Shown: piece after piece, positions 26,322 to 33,962 of the stretch
How the letters are laid out: each line of letters starts with the position of its first letter
How positions within the stretch are numbered: the first letter of the stretch is position 1
Source of the DNA: Candidatus Poribacteria bacterium
Lineage (GTDB): Bacteria > Poribacteria > WGA-4E > UBA9662
NCBI GenBank assembly: GCA_002729015.1
Contig: PBVO01000108.1
Location: forward strand, 4,802-38,763
DNA length: 33,962 nucleotides
Reading direction: 5' to 3'
Translations under genes and position numbers: made by a program
The notes under the pieces: generated by a model
Database searches by the model: none
Seen by the model: the letters and a program-made list of their open reading frames with translations, nothing else
Told to the model about the DNA's origin: nothing

Positions 26322-27053
26322 GTGATTATTTACAAGTCAAAAAAGATAATTTCGTCGTTTCTTTTTTTATTTAGTTTGTTTTCGTTAACCGCTTCTAATC
26401 TCGTAGCTGATAACCATAACAGTCCCAGAAAAACATTCTATATTTCAGATCCTCACGGTAGAGATACATTTAGATTTGAATCAGAAGCACCTTTGGAAAC
26501 CATTGTAGGTACTACCAATCATATTAGAGGTGAAGTTGTCCTTGACCCAAATAATGTTGCAGAAAACTTGAAGGCTTCTTTCGAAATTGATCTGGCGACT
26601 ATAGATACTGGGATTAAGGAAAGAAACGGACATTTGCGAGACCAGTACTTGGAAACTGAAAAATACCCAAAGGCAATTTTAACTATTGAGAAAATAATCA
26701 AGCTCGAGAAAGAAGATCGAGAGACACCGGAGAAACTAGAAAATAGCAAAAGTTCTTATGTTACAGCAGAAGGGGTCTTAGAGCTACATGGCGTTAAAAA
26801 AAGAATGACCTTTAACGAAGTGAAAATAACTTATTTCGATGGTAGCAAAGAACTTGAGGCTGGATACATGTACGGAGACATACTAAAAATTGATGGAAAT
26901 TTCAAGATGAAGCTATCAGACTTCAACATTAAAAGACCACAGTTTCTCTTATTAAAGTTGAGCGAAGAGCTAAATATCAAAATTTCAATGTTGGCTTCTA
27001 CTGTTCCTCCTAAAGAAGATAAAGCGAACGCAAACAAGTCGGACGATAGTTAA
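26322..27053 (+). CDS. YceI family exported protein
   Basis: The 243-residue protein begins with a signal peptide (about 1-29). The rest is a YceI-type lipocalin-like beta-barrel, a periplasmic fold that binds isoprenoid lipids such as polyprenyl or quinone-like molecules. Typical marks are GTTNHIRGEVVLDP (63-76), ASFEIDLATIDTGIKERNGHLRD with the YLETEKYPKAIL segment, GVLELHGVKK, and the final KMKLSDFNIKRP region. It ends in a charged, disordered tail. Start is GTG with GGAG about nine bases upstream, a good ribosome site. It probably follows the membrane protein in one transcript and ends convergently with the dioxygenase gene. Confidence 0.87.
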   Translation: MIIYKSKKIISSFLFLFSLFSLTASNLVADNHNSPRKTFYISDPHGRDTFRFESEAPLETIVGTTNHIRGEVVLDPNNVAENLKASFEIDLATIDTGIKERNGHLRDQYLETEKYPKAILTIEKIIKLEKEDRETPEKLENSKSSYVTAEGVLELHGVKKRMTFNEVKITYFDGSKELEAGYMYGDILKIDGNFKMKLSDFNIKRPQFLLLKLSEELNIKISMLASTVPPKEDKANANKSDDS

Positions 27054-27084
27054 ATCCGCTCACATAATAAGCAAAATCCTTCTA

Positions 27085-27912
27085 TTACCAATAATCCACC
27101 CCAATTAATTTTCGGCCCAATTCGGTCAATGTAGCTGAAGGACGTCCTTTTTCCCAACCACGGGGGTCGCCCGGAAAAGCTGGTGAAGACGGTGGCTCAC
27201 GGTTCTCCCACAGTTGGACTCTTTGCTGTCGATATCTTGGGTCGTCTATTGCAGGGCTCATGCTGATGTATTGAGCGATTCTCGGCTGGCTAGAGGTGTT
27301 GTGTCCACTTCCATGTGCTAAGGCCCGATGCCAAATTAGCAAATCGCCGGCGTTACCTGAGATTGACTTTGGGGTAAACTGTGTGAGATCGGGCCGGACA
27401 TATTCAAAATCTGGAGGGTGGTTCACACCAAAGTTTGTCAAATGGTTATGAATTCCGGGGATACACTGAAACCCTCCCTGATGTTCTTCTGTGTCGGTCA
27501 AATATAGCACGCCCTGTACTCCAAATTTTAGGGGTAATTTAGTAGTATCCGCGTCCCAGTGAATAAACCCTTTGTGCTCATAGTCTGGATAATCTCGATG
27601 GGGTGGTGGTTTAAAACTAATTCGATCGATTGAGACCCACAACTTTTCTGTTTCCCAGATCTCAGAGAAAATTTTGTGTATCAATGGGTGCTGACGATTA
27701 TCCCACATAGATTGGTGATGGTACATTTCGACCATTCCATTTGTACGAAGTGGGTCGCGATACCAGTCCTCAGGATAGTCAGGCTTCATGCCTAAAAAGT
27801 CGAACATAGCTTCTATTGTTGCGTCTAGATAACTCTGTGGGACGGCGTTCGGTACTACAACATAACCATTTTTTCTGAAAAGTTCCCAGTCCTTAGTTGA
27901 TAATATCGGCAT
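27085..27912 (-). CDS. Phytanoyl-CoA dioxygenase family protein
   Basis: This 275-residue protein is an Fe(II)/2-oxoglutarate-dependent oxygenase of the PhyH family, which hydroxylates small molecules. The metal triad is His118 and Asp120 (FIHWDAD) and His200 (LAHGSG), with Arg211 placed to bind 2-oxoglutarate. The usual GDLLIWH strand (189-195) precedes the distal His. Length is normal and no signal is present. Such genes are multiplied in Poribacteria and related marine lineages, and the substrate is generally unknown; a role in sugar or osmolyte breakdown is possible. ATG start with GGAG about seven bases before it. A second member of the family lies at 28963-29730 but the two are not close paralogues. 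Confidence 0.9.
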   Translation of the reverse strand: MPILSTKDWELFRKNGYVVVPNAVPQSYLDATIEAMFDFLGMKPDYPEDWYRDPLRTNGMVEMYHHQSMWDNRQHPLIHKIFSEIWETEKLWVSIDRISFKPPPHRDYPDYEHKGFIHWDADTTKLPLKFGVQGVLYLTDTEEHQGGFQCIPGIHNHLTNFGVNHPPDFEYVRPDLTQFTPKSISGNAGDLLIWHRALAHGSGHNTSSQPRIAQYISMSPAIDDPRYRQQRVQLWENREPPSSPAFPGDPRGWEKGRPSATLTELGRKLIGVDYW

Positions 27913-28254
27913 ACTGGTCTCCGTTTACCTCATTTTAATAGGGATCGGCCAAGCTATCAATTTTGTCAGATAGCACAAGTTATAATTCTGCTTACATATC
28001 TTGTTTTTACTCAATTTTGTACGCTGGTATCACGCGAAAAAATCCCCATTTTCACGTTGAGTCTCTTTTTTTATCTAATAATAGTTGGATCAAATCCGAC
28101 ACAGATCACCTTAGCCTATTGTAGAGGGTTTGGGCTTCAACACCTGCAAGATAATCAGTAGGAACGAGTGAGTATAATCGTTAAAAATTATCTTTTGATA
28201 TTAAAAAATTAACTATATTGATCGGCCATCAAGTGATAGATATTGTATACTATT
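27913..28254. other. Gene-free intergenic stretch
   Basis: About 340 bases, mostly AT-rich, between two minus-strand genes. It holds the ribosome site of the dioxygenase gene at its low edge and nothing else I can name. Confidence 0.5.
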
Positions 28255-28884
28255 TCAATATTCTACTGGTTCTGGGTCATCATTGTACCAGATAAAACAA
28301 GTTGCCACAGTCCTCCAAGGTTTCCAACTTTCGCCAATATTTAAGAGTTTCGATTGGCTCAGTTTTTCTTTGGCGTTATATTTCTTTTCTATTGACCGAA
28401 CGAGAGATATATCGCCAATAGGAAAAATATCTGGCCTCATTAGAGTAAATATTAACACCATGTCAGCCGTCCATTTTCCAACCCCTTTAAGTACTAGCAA
28501 ACGGTCAATGACTTCTCGGTCTGTCATTTGAAACCAATCTAATCTCGAATATTTTGAATCCCATAATCTGGATATTCCGAGGATATACTCGACCTTTCTA
28601 AGACTTAATCCACACTTTTTCAACTCATTCATCGGAATTAATAAAATGTCTCTTGGTGTAATTCTTTTAACTTTGTCTTCAAATTTATACCAAGTGGCGG
28701 CAGCAGATTTTACGGAAATTTGCTGCCCGACTATAGAACGAATCAAAGTTCTAAATAAATCTCCTCTGGATGAAAGTATGTAATCATAGTTCTGAGATAT
28801 TATATCTGCTAATATTGGGTCTCTGGCGGCTAACTCTGTTTTTGCCTCGGCCCAATAGTCAGGAATAAGTTTTTGAGAGCTCAT
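28255..28884 (-). CDS. DNA-3-methyladenine glycosylase (AlkA-like, HhH-GPD)
   Basis: The 209-residue protein is a base-excision DNA repair glycosylase of the HhH-GPD superfamily, AlkA-like branch, removing alkylated bases. Seen: LIRSIVGQQIS (47-57), a helix-hairpin-helix LLVLKGVGKWTADMVL (129-144) that grips the DNA backbone, and the catalytic Asp158 in FPIGDIS (154-160), followed by a closing WKPWR.VA..F.WY stretch. The short length and lack of the N-terminal beta domain fit the minimal members of the family rather than full E. coli AlkA. It is cytoplasmic. ATG start without a clear ribosome site. The neighbours are not repair genes. Confidence 0.9.
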   Translation of the reverse strand: MSSQKLIPDYWAEAKTELAARDPILADIISQNYDYILSSRGDLFRTLIRSIVGQQISVKSAAATWYKFEDKVKRITPRDILLIPMNELKKCGLSLRKVEYILGISRLWDSKYSRLDWFQMTDREVIDRLLVLKGVGKWTADMVLIFTLMRPDIFPIGDISLVRSIEKKYNAKEKLSQSKLLNIGESWKPWRTVATCFIWYNDDPEPVEY

Positions 28885-28962
28885 AAAACGCTGGCCGATC
28901 TATATAACTAATTGAATAACGTATGGCAGTATAAATAATAAAAAGATTGATCTGTATTTTTC

Positions 28963-29730
28963 CTAGATTTCACTGGCTGAAGTACGATTAGCCTGATGAT
29001 TCCAACCTCTTAGTACCAACCTCGAATTGGTATGTGAATTCCCATCCTCAACTTTATCTTTTCCACTGTGTAGTTGTACCAATACAGTTTTTCGAGTTTG
29101 ATTTGAACGATTAGGCATTGATCCGTGTAGAGTGAAATAATGAAAAAAAATCACATCACCGGCTTCGGCTTCGATTATAGTTGATTTTTCTAAAGGATAT
29201 TGCTTTGTTAAGGTTGAATTTTCTCCGCTACCCATCATTCCTGACTGTCGACCTAATTGGTGCGAACCCGGATAGACTCGGATGCATCCCATATGATCTG
29301 TTGCTTCCGTCAAATGAATAATCCCTGCAATCATAGTATCTTGGATTGTTGGAAAATATTGCCAGTCTTGATGAATAGGAAATGCTGCACCTTTACTAGG
29401 CGGTTTTTGAAAGAGCTTGGTATGATGTAGAATGATGTCAGGGCCAAGTATTTCTTCTACAACATCTAGAAATTCGGGATTGAGTAATGCATGTAACCAA
29501 ATAGAAGAATAGGAATGAATGTTATGAGTATGAAAAACGACTGAGTCATCTGATTCCAAGTCTCGTGTTAGCTGACTTCCCCAACGTGCGTTAATATTTT
29601 CTTTACTGGCTAATAGTTGTTGTGTAACTCGATCGAAGTCGTCTTGCATTCTACCTAACAAGCTGGAATTATAAATTCCTTTTGCTAGATAGTAACCATT
29701 TTTATCGAAAAACGATTTTATATTTGTCAT
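28963..29730 (-). CDS. Phytanoyl-CoA dioxygenase family protein (second)
   Basis: This 255-residue Fe(II)/2-oxoglutarate oxygenase has the triad His120 and Asp122 (FPIHQDWQYFP) and His202 (LHGS), with Arg213 likely binding 2-oxoglutarate. GDVIFFHYFTLHGS (191-204) is the standard distal strand, and GCIRVYPGSH (148-157) is characteristic of the PhyH family. No signal peptide. It is unrelated at close range to the other PhyH protein in the window and closer to the ectoine-hydroxylase-like subgroup in motif style. ATG start with a GAAGAG-type ribosome site. It lies about 145 bases downstream of the SDR/isomerase pair on the same strand, so it could be loosely co-transcribed with them. Substrate unknown. 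Confidence 0.9.
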   Translation of the reverse strand: MTNIKSFFDKNGYYLAKGIYNSSLLGRMQDDFDRVTQQLLASKENINARWGSQLTRDLESDDSVVFHTHNIHSYSSIWLHALLNPEFLDVVEEILGPDIILHHTKLFQKPPSKGAAFPIHQDWQYFPTIQDTMIAGIIHLTEATDHMGCIRVYPGSHQLGRQSGMMGSGENSTLTKQYPLEKSTIIEAEAGDVIFFHYFTLHGSMPNRSNQTRKTVLVQLHSGKDKVEDGNSHTNSRLVLRGWNHQANRTSASEI

Positions 29731-29875
29731 TTAAATAGCTCTTCTTAATTGATTAGGTATAGATATAAAGCAAATCCTTCACTACCAATCTATAGGTCGA
29801 ATGAATAGTGAATTCATTTCGAAGTAGATTTAAACGGTCGTTTTGAACAGACCAGAAAACAAATAATTAGATTGA

Positions 29876-30613
29876 TCACAACTGATTATGGGTGAGAGGC
29901 TGCCAGCCTAATAAACGACCGGCTTTCGACAAGTTAATTTCTTTCTGTTCTTCGTCACCAGCAATAAAGAAAGCTTCAAAACCAGGATGGTTGCAGGATA
30001 GAGCTGCCAAGTAAGCGTTTGCTAAATCTTCCTCGTCAGTCCACCAAATATGAACTGGTCCTGATTTTGGTAGAGCTCTTCTTTCTAGCCACTGGCTTCT
30101 AGTAGACGGTCCAGTAATTCGTAAAGCCGTAATTGCCATTTGGTGCTCACGACAAAAATACCGGCAAATATCTTCCCCGATCCCCTTTGTTAATCCATAT
30201 ACACTGGGATTTTTCAATGGGACTTCATCTTCAGACGGAAAATAGTTTCGCGTTCGCTCATGAACAGTAAAGGTACTAGTGTATGTACCACGTTCTATAC
30301 CTACTTCATTAGCTGCGTGTAGAAGTATATGAACTCCCATAACATTGACTTGATGATTGACAACAATGTCCTCAAAGGTAGCAACTGAGGAAATTTCGCT
30401 AGTTGGATTTTTCATTGCCATATAGATAAAGGTATCCATACCTTCTAATGCCTGTTGCACTATCTTTGGGTTGGTTACTGAACCTTTTATGAAATCAAGC
30501 GTAGAATCAATAGGTGGCTCTATATCCAATACTCGAATACTATGTTTGGTTTTAAGATAAGGAATAGTCATCCTACCAACTCGACCAGAACCACCAACTA
30601 ATAGAATCCGCAT
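29876..30613 (-). CDS. NAD-dependent epimerase/dehydratase (extended SDR)
   Basis: The 245-residue product is an extended short-chain dehydrogenase with a GGSGRVG nucleotide-binding motif (7-13) and the catalytic Tyr139-x-x-x-Lys143 pair (VYGLTKG), plus a Thr near 113 in the position of the active-site Ser/Thr. It probably oxidises or epimerises a sugar or sugar-derived acid; members of this group include uronate dehydrogenases, but that assignment is only inference. Its ATG overlaps the stop of the isomerase gene (TAATG), and AGGAG lies inside the isomerase's last codons, so the two are translationally coupled and likely act on one pathway. It is slightly short at the C-terminus for the extended family. 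Confidence 0.87.
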   Translation of the reverse strand: MRILLVGGSGRVGRMTIPYLKTKHSIRVLDIEPPIDSTLDFIKGSVTNPKIVQQALEGMDTFIYMAMKNPTSEISSVATFEDIVVNHQVNVMGVHILLHAANEVGIERGTYTSTFTVHERTRNYFPSEDEVPLKNPSVYGLTKGIGEDICRYFCREHQMAITALRITGPSTRSQWLERRALPKSGPVHIWWTDEEDLANAYLAALSCNHPGFEAFFIAGDEEQKEINLSKAGRLLGWQPLTHNQL

Positions 30614-31485
30614 TATGATATCTCCTGAATAATATCAATACCAAGTTCATCTGCGATCCGGTATAGATACGCGCTAGCTTCTGGTAGCTCAGACTCACTG
30701 CTTCCTTCAATAATCAATGGATAATCCGGGTTCAGATCTTCCATCCGCCTCAAATACGTTCTGAAGTCTAATAATCCCTGACCAACTGAAGTCGTTGGTA
30801 AATGAAGTGTATGAGAATTAGTAATGGTGATGTCCTTAGCATGACCACTAATAATATGTTCGCCCAAAATGTCAAACATCTGATCAATAGCTACTCCTGT
30901 TGTGAAGACAGTTTTAAGCTGAATCCAGTTAGCCGGATCCAGGTCCGATTTCACCCAAGGTGAATCGACAGCATCAAGTACTGTTTTAGTAACATGTGCA
31001 TCTTCCAGAACCACTAATTGATGGCCTTCTAGACTTAAGTAGACTTGGTTATCTTCAGCTGCAGAGGAGGATTCCTTTAAGCTCTTAATCAATTGTTGCC
31101 GACTTTCCAAACTCCAGTTATCGGGGTGTGGATTCCACGGACCATTCGGATTGAGAGAACCCGGACCAGTATCAATACCTCTTGCTCCAAGATATCCGGC
31201 CATTTTCAAAGCTTGCCGGAGTGTTTGGACTGCCTGGCGACGTTGGGTTTCATCTGGATGAATTAGTGGTTGCCAATAGCCGGTCGACTGGTAGATTCTT
31301 AATCCGTGGTCAGCCAATAAGTCCCGTACTCGATAACATTTAGATGGAGAAGTTTCAAATGGATCGTTTTCTCTAAACCGAGTAAAGACACCGGAGAAGC
31401 CAAGGTTTCTAATTTTTTTTGCCATTTCCGGTGTGAAGTCATCCATATTGTTGGGTAGGAACGCCCCTGACATACCTAAACGCAT
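30613..31485 (-). CDS. Sugar phosphate isomerase/epimerase family TIM barrel
   Basis: The 290-residue protein belongs to the xylose-isomerase-like / AP endonuclease 2 superfamily, metal-dependent TIM barrels acting as sugar isomerases, epimerases or dehydratases. Likely ligands are Glu153 (SLEGH), Asp181 or Asp183 (SDLDPAN), His215 (SGHAKD) and Glu260 (IIEGS), and the GARGIDTGPGS strand fits the family. The reaction cannot be named from sequence; 3-keto-sugar or inosose chemistry is usual where Gfo/Idh and SDR genes are nearby. ATG start with GGAG about nine bases upstream. It overlaps the SDR gene downstream by three bases, forming a two-gene operon. Confidence 0.88.
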   Translation of the reverse strand: MRLGMSGAFLPNNMDDFTPEMAKKIRNLGFSGVFTRFRENDPFETSPSKCYRVRDLLADHGLRIYQSTGYWQPLIHPDETQRRQAVQTLRQALKMAGYLGARGIDTGPGSLNPNGPWNPHPDNWSLESRQQLIKSLKESSSAAEDNQVYLSLEGHQLVVLEDAHVTKTVLDAVDSPWVKSDLDPANWIQLKTVFTTGVAIDQMFDILGEHIISGHAKDITITNSHTLHLPTTSVGQGLLDFRTYLRRMEDLNPDYPLIIEGSSESELPEASAYLYRIADELGIDIIQEIS

Positions 31486-31954
31486 ATCGCAATCTCCATT
31501 ATACCTAGGCCCGATCTTATCTCATGATACGTTTCTTCTGTCAATTCAGACTTGGACCGTCAGACGCTGAGATAAACTGGCTATTTTGATAAAAGCAATT
31601 ATAATGACTTAATTACTGGACTACGTCATAAAAAACGGACAGAATGAATTAACCAAGCCGACTGATGATACCAAAAACCAACAGGTAAAATAAATTATTT
31701 TCAATCAGCAAACCGACCCAAACACCATGTGAACTCACATTTTGTTCACAAGAATTTTTTGATCTTTATTTCATTAAATTTGACAAGTATTCACTACCCT
31801 TGAAAAGACGTAAACTGCTAAGCTTTAGTTTATAATCAGTGGTTGAATTTGAATTCTAAATTATTAACAAAAGTCGATTCAGATCATTTTTCATCAGCAA
31901 TAAATCATTTTTAAGATGGAAACTATCCAACCTGCACTTCTTTCTAATGTTCGG
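31486..31954. other. Gene-free intergenic stretch
   Basis: About 470 AT-rich bases upstream of the isomerase/SDR operon, so its promoter should lie here. A short GTGAAC / GTTCAC inverted repeat is present near 31728-31748, but I cannot assign it a role. No gene is visible. Confidence 0.45.
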
Positions 31955-32707
31955 TTATCGATAATCTTCTGCCTGCCCCTTTGGCTGATACCCCAACACC
32001 TTTCGTGCATGTTCCATGTCTCGGTAGCTCCATTTATTATCCGACACAACATAAAAAATATCGAATTTGATACTGTCTGGAGCTTTAATACAAGCTTCAA
32101 CCATACCAACTATGTTTTCTTGGCTACAATAAACCGAAAATTGGCGATCTTTGTCAGGCTGATCATTTTCGTTTACTGCACCGATTCGCAAACATATGAA
32201 AGACATGTCTGAACTGTCGCTGAAATGACGGGCTAGCGCTTCACCCCAAACCTTTGTACACCCATAAATCCCCTGCGGCCAAACTTGGGTTTCATGCGTT
32301 AGGTTAGACCAAAGCTGTGGCACTTTTTCGTATTCGCCTTGGGCTATTTCTCGATAAGGAAACTGATTTTCGTATCCAGAAATGACGGCTCCGCTACTAG
32401 CGTAGATAATACGTTTAACACCTGCCTGGCGAGCAGCTTCGAATACATTATATGTACCAATAATATTACTTTGCAGGAAACCATTCCAATCTGATTCAAT
32501 TGCAGCTGCCAAATGTATTACTATATCTATTCCTTCAAAAGCTGCTCGGATTTCTTCTAAATCATTGATGTTTGCTTGATAGCACTTGACACCTTTGATT
32601 AGGCGACGATTGAGAGCACTCAAATCGTAGGTGGACTTCAGTCGGTTGGCCACGACTTGACCAATTAACCCACTCATTCCCGTGATTAAGATTTTTTCGC
32701 GTGACAT
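31955..32707 (-). CDS. NAD-dependent epimerase/dehydratase (extended SDR, second)
   Basis: From ATG 32707 (250 residues; GGAAAGA precedes it, and the TTG four codons upstream is less likely) this is an extended SDR with GMSGLIG (10-16), ANINDL as the adenine-pocket acidic segment, Ser104/Ser105 in YASSGAV and the catalytic Tyr148-x-x-x-Lys152 pair (YGCTK). It resembles uronate dehydrogenase or sugar-nucleotide epimerase types but lacks features to decide. It is a distant relative of the SDR at 29876-30613. It lies alone, 469 bases upstream of the isomerase operon on the same strand and divergent from the Gfo/Idh gene at 33082. Confidence 0.88.
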   Translation of the reverse strand: MSREKILITGMSGLIGQVVANRLKSTYDLSALNRRLIKGVKCYQANINDLEEIRAAFEGIDIVIHLAAAIESDWNGFLQSNIIGTYNVFEAARQAGVKRIIYASSGAVISGYENQFPYREIAQGEYEKVPQLWSNLTHETQVWPQGIYGCTKVWGEALARHFSDSSDMSFICLRIGAVNENDQPDKDRQFSVYCSQENIVGMVEACIKAPDSIKFDIFYVVSDNKWSYRDMEHARKVLGYQPKGQAEDYR

Positions 32708-33081
32708 AGTTCTTTCCAATCTACTTTATTTCTGTTTAATATTAATTTTCACTAAAAATAGTCATGAGATGTTGAAGACATCACTTGTTGGCAAATTTGA
32801 TAAATATTGTGTCAACAAGATCTCGATTTCTTCTGTCTGGGAATATTTTTCTACATTAGACCCGAATATGTCAAATCCATACTATGAGTCTCAACCTTGA
32901 CGATTTAAAAATTTCTCCACTTATATTATTAATTGAACATTACGAACAATGATATAATAATAACCTGACAAAAAAATCAAAAAGTTATCTAAAAAAGAAT
33001 CTGGATATATTCTGAACAATTTTTGGTCTCTTTAGAACCAAATAAATTTCTGTCCGAAAAAATAAGTGGAGTGGATTTATT
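32708..33081. other. Divergent intergenic region
   Basis: About 370 AT-rich bases between the divergent SDR and Gfo/Idh genes. A consensus -10 hexamer TATAAT at 32953-32958 points toward the Gfo/Idh gene, with TTGAAC 14 bases before it, which is short spacing for a normal -35. A 44-codon plus-strand frame from 32766 lacks a ribosome site. Confidence 0.35.
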
Positions 33082-33962
33082 ATGGCTTTTCGAGCAGCTG
33101 TGGTCGGGTGTGGACGAATTGGGAGTACAATTGACGATGAACATCGAAGCCGGCCTCAATTCCGTTACCCTTGGGCACACGCCCCGGCCTACATTGAGGC
33201 AGATGGAGTTGAGTTAGTTGCCGCATCTGATTTGAGGCCAGCGCAGCTAGAAGATTTCAAAGAGAGATGGGGAGTAACTGCTCTCTATACTGATTTTATG
33301 GAAATGGTTAATCAAGAACAACCTGATATTGTCAGTGTGACGACGGCTGCACCTGATAGAGCCGATGTGGTCGTTCGATTAGCCGAATCTGGGCATGTAA
33401 AAGCAATTTATGCAACTAAGCCGATCAGTGTCAGTCTGACAGAAGCTGATGAAATGATCGAATCTTGCCGTCGGAATAACGTCATTTTTGCGTTAGCATG
33501 CCATAAGAACTGGAGTCCATGGTTTCAATCGTGTCGAAACGCTATTGAAAAGGGGGAAATTGGGCAATTCCGTTCAATGGTTTGTAATTTTAGCTGGTCT
33601 CTTTCCAGAGGACATAGCCACACATTGAGCCTGTTTCGCATGTTTGCTGATGCTCCGGTTGAATGGGTATTTGGTCAGATGAATAATGATCAAGATGCAA
33701 GGAATGATCAAGATCTATCTGGCACAGGAATGATTCACTACAAAAATGGAATCCAGGGATTCTTAAACCATGGCGGTTGGCTAAATATAGATTTTATTGG
33801 AAGCGACGGTTGGATTAGCGCCAGAAATATGCATGCGGATTTTGAAATGTGGTCTAGGCATCCACAAACAAAAGAACCCATACGTAGGCAGTTCCCAAAT
33901 CCAAAAAGACCGAAAAGCTCGCAACAATCAGCGATAGAGGGATTAGTAAAAAATCTGCAGGA
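33082..33962 (+). CDS. Gfo/Idh/MocA family oxidoreductase, 3' end beyond the window
   Basis: The frame runs from ATG 33082 to the window edge with no stop, giving 293 residues of a protein normally 330-400 long. The N-terminus is a Rossmann fold (VVGCGRIG), with SVTTAAP (about 91-97) and the lysine motif ATKPI, here Thr in place of Glu but with the catalytic Lys kept, unlike the family member at 4691-5836. It probably oxidises a sugar or inositol with NAD(P). No signal peptide. A GGAG about ten bases before the ATG is a plausible ribosome site. The TATAAT box at 32953 may be its promoter. Confidence 0.88.
   Translation, partial: MAFRAAVVGCGRIGSTIDDEHRSRPQFRYPWAHAPAYIEADGVELVAASDLRPAQLEDFKERWGVTALYTDFMEMVNQEQPDIVSVTTAAPDRADVVVRLAESGHVKAIYATKPISVSLTEADEMIESCRRNNVIFALACHKNWSPWFQSCRNAIEKGEIGQFRSMVCNFSWSLSRGHSHTLSLFRMFADAPVEWVFGQMNNDQDARNDQDLSGTGMIHYKNGIQGFLNHGGWLNIDFIGSDGWISARNMHADFEMWSRHPQTKEPIRRQFPNPKRPKSSQQSAIEGLVKNLQ

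Noticed and set aside
32766..32900. 44-codon plus-strand ORF upstream of the Gfo/Idh gene
   Set aside because: No ribosome site and no recognisable family; it lies in a divergent promoter region and may be chance.
1..33962. tRNA, rRNA, CRISPR arrays and intact transposases
   Set aside because: I looked for tRNA T-loop-like GTTCGAATCC stretches, regularly spaced direct repeats and transposase catalytic motifs and saw none. Only the broken HTH gene hints at mobile DNA.

Overview
The window is AT-rich and gene-sparse. Adding up the genes I accept gives roughly 73 % coding, with many AT-rich gaps of 300-900 bases. I found no rRNA, tRNA, CRISPR array or intact insertion sequence. The gene content is sulfatases, SUMF1-domain proteins, Gfo/Idh/MocA oxidoreductases, phytanoyl-CoA dioxygenases, a mandelate-racemase-type enolase, an AP-endonuclease-2-type sugar isomerase and a NagA-like deacetylase. 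That mix is typical of marine or sponge-associated heterotrophs such as Poribacteria and neighbouring PVC-like or Latescibacteria-like lineages. This placement is inference from gene content; no marker gene is present.

Layout. 0.2-1.9 kb: a small unknown protein and a NodB-type polysaccharide deacetylase (+). 2.0-12.5 kb: a long minus-strand series of widely spaced genes: enolase-superfamily enzyme, alpha/beta hydrolase, Gfo/Idh/MocA protein lacking the usual lysine, exported arylsulfatase, exported two-domain metallopeptidase, small HExxH membrane protein, an arylsulfatase K-like sulfatase and a lipoprotein. 12.8-19.3 kb: NagA-like amidohydrolase (+), CorC/HlyC-type membrane protein (-), a small ORF (+), MATE exporter (-), aldo/keto reductase (+). 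19.7-24.3 kb: two SUMF1-domain proteins plus the decayed remains of a third, a frameshifted helix-turn-helix gene, and several coding-like fragments, so this is a decaying region. 24.3-27.1 kb: DUF1854 protein, a second lipoprotein paralogous to the one at 12 kb, a multi-pass membrane protein and a YceI protein. 27.1-32.7 kb (all minus): two phytanoyl-CoA dioxygenases, an AlkA-like glycosylase, and a sugar isomerase overlapping an SDR, preceded by another SDR. 33.1 kb to the end: a Gfo/Idh/MocA oxidoreductase cut by the window edge.

How the genes fit together. Sulfatases, polysaccharide deacetylase, NagA-like enzyme, enolase, SDRs, isomerase and Gfo/Idh proteins fit a life on sulfated, uronate- or amino-sugar-containing glycans such as glycosaminoglycan-like host or algal polymers. 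The sulfatase with end-to-end resemblance to animal arylsulfatase K (glucuronate-2-sulfatase) supports this. Most genes are separated by more than 100 bases, so true operons look few. The clearest coupled pair is the isomerase/SDR overlap at 30613-30615. I did not find a clear multi-gene undescribed defence or mobile system. The best novelty candidates are the paralogous lipoprotein pair, the GATase-like/gluzincin fusion, the active-site-altered enzymes and the decaying SUMF1/HTH region.
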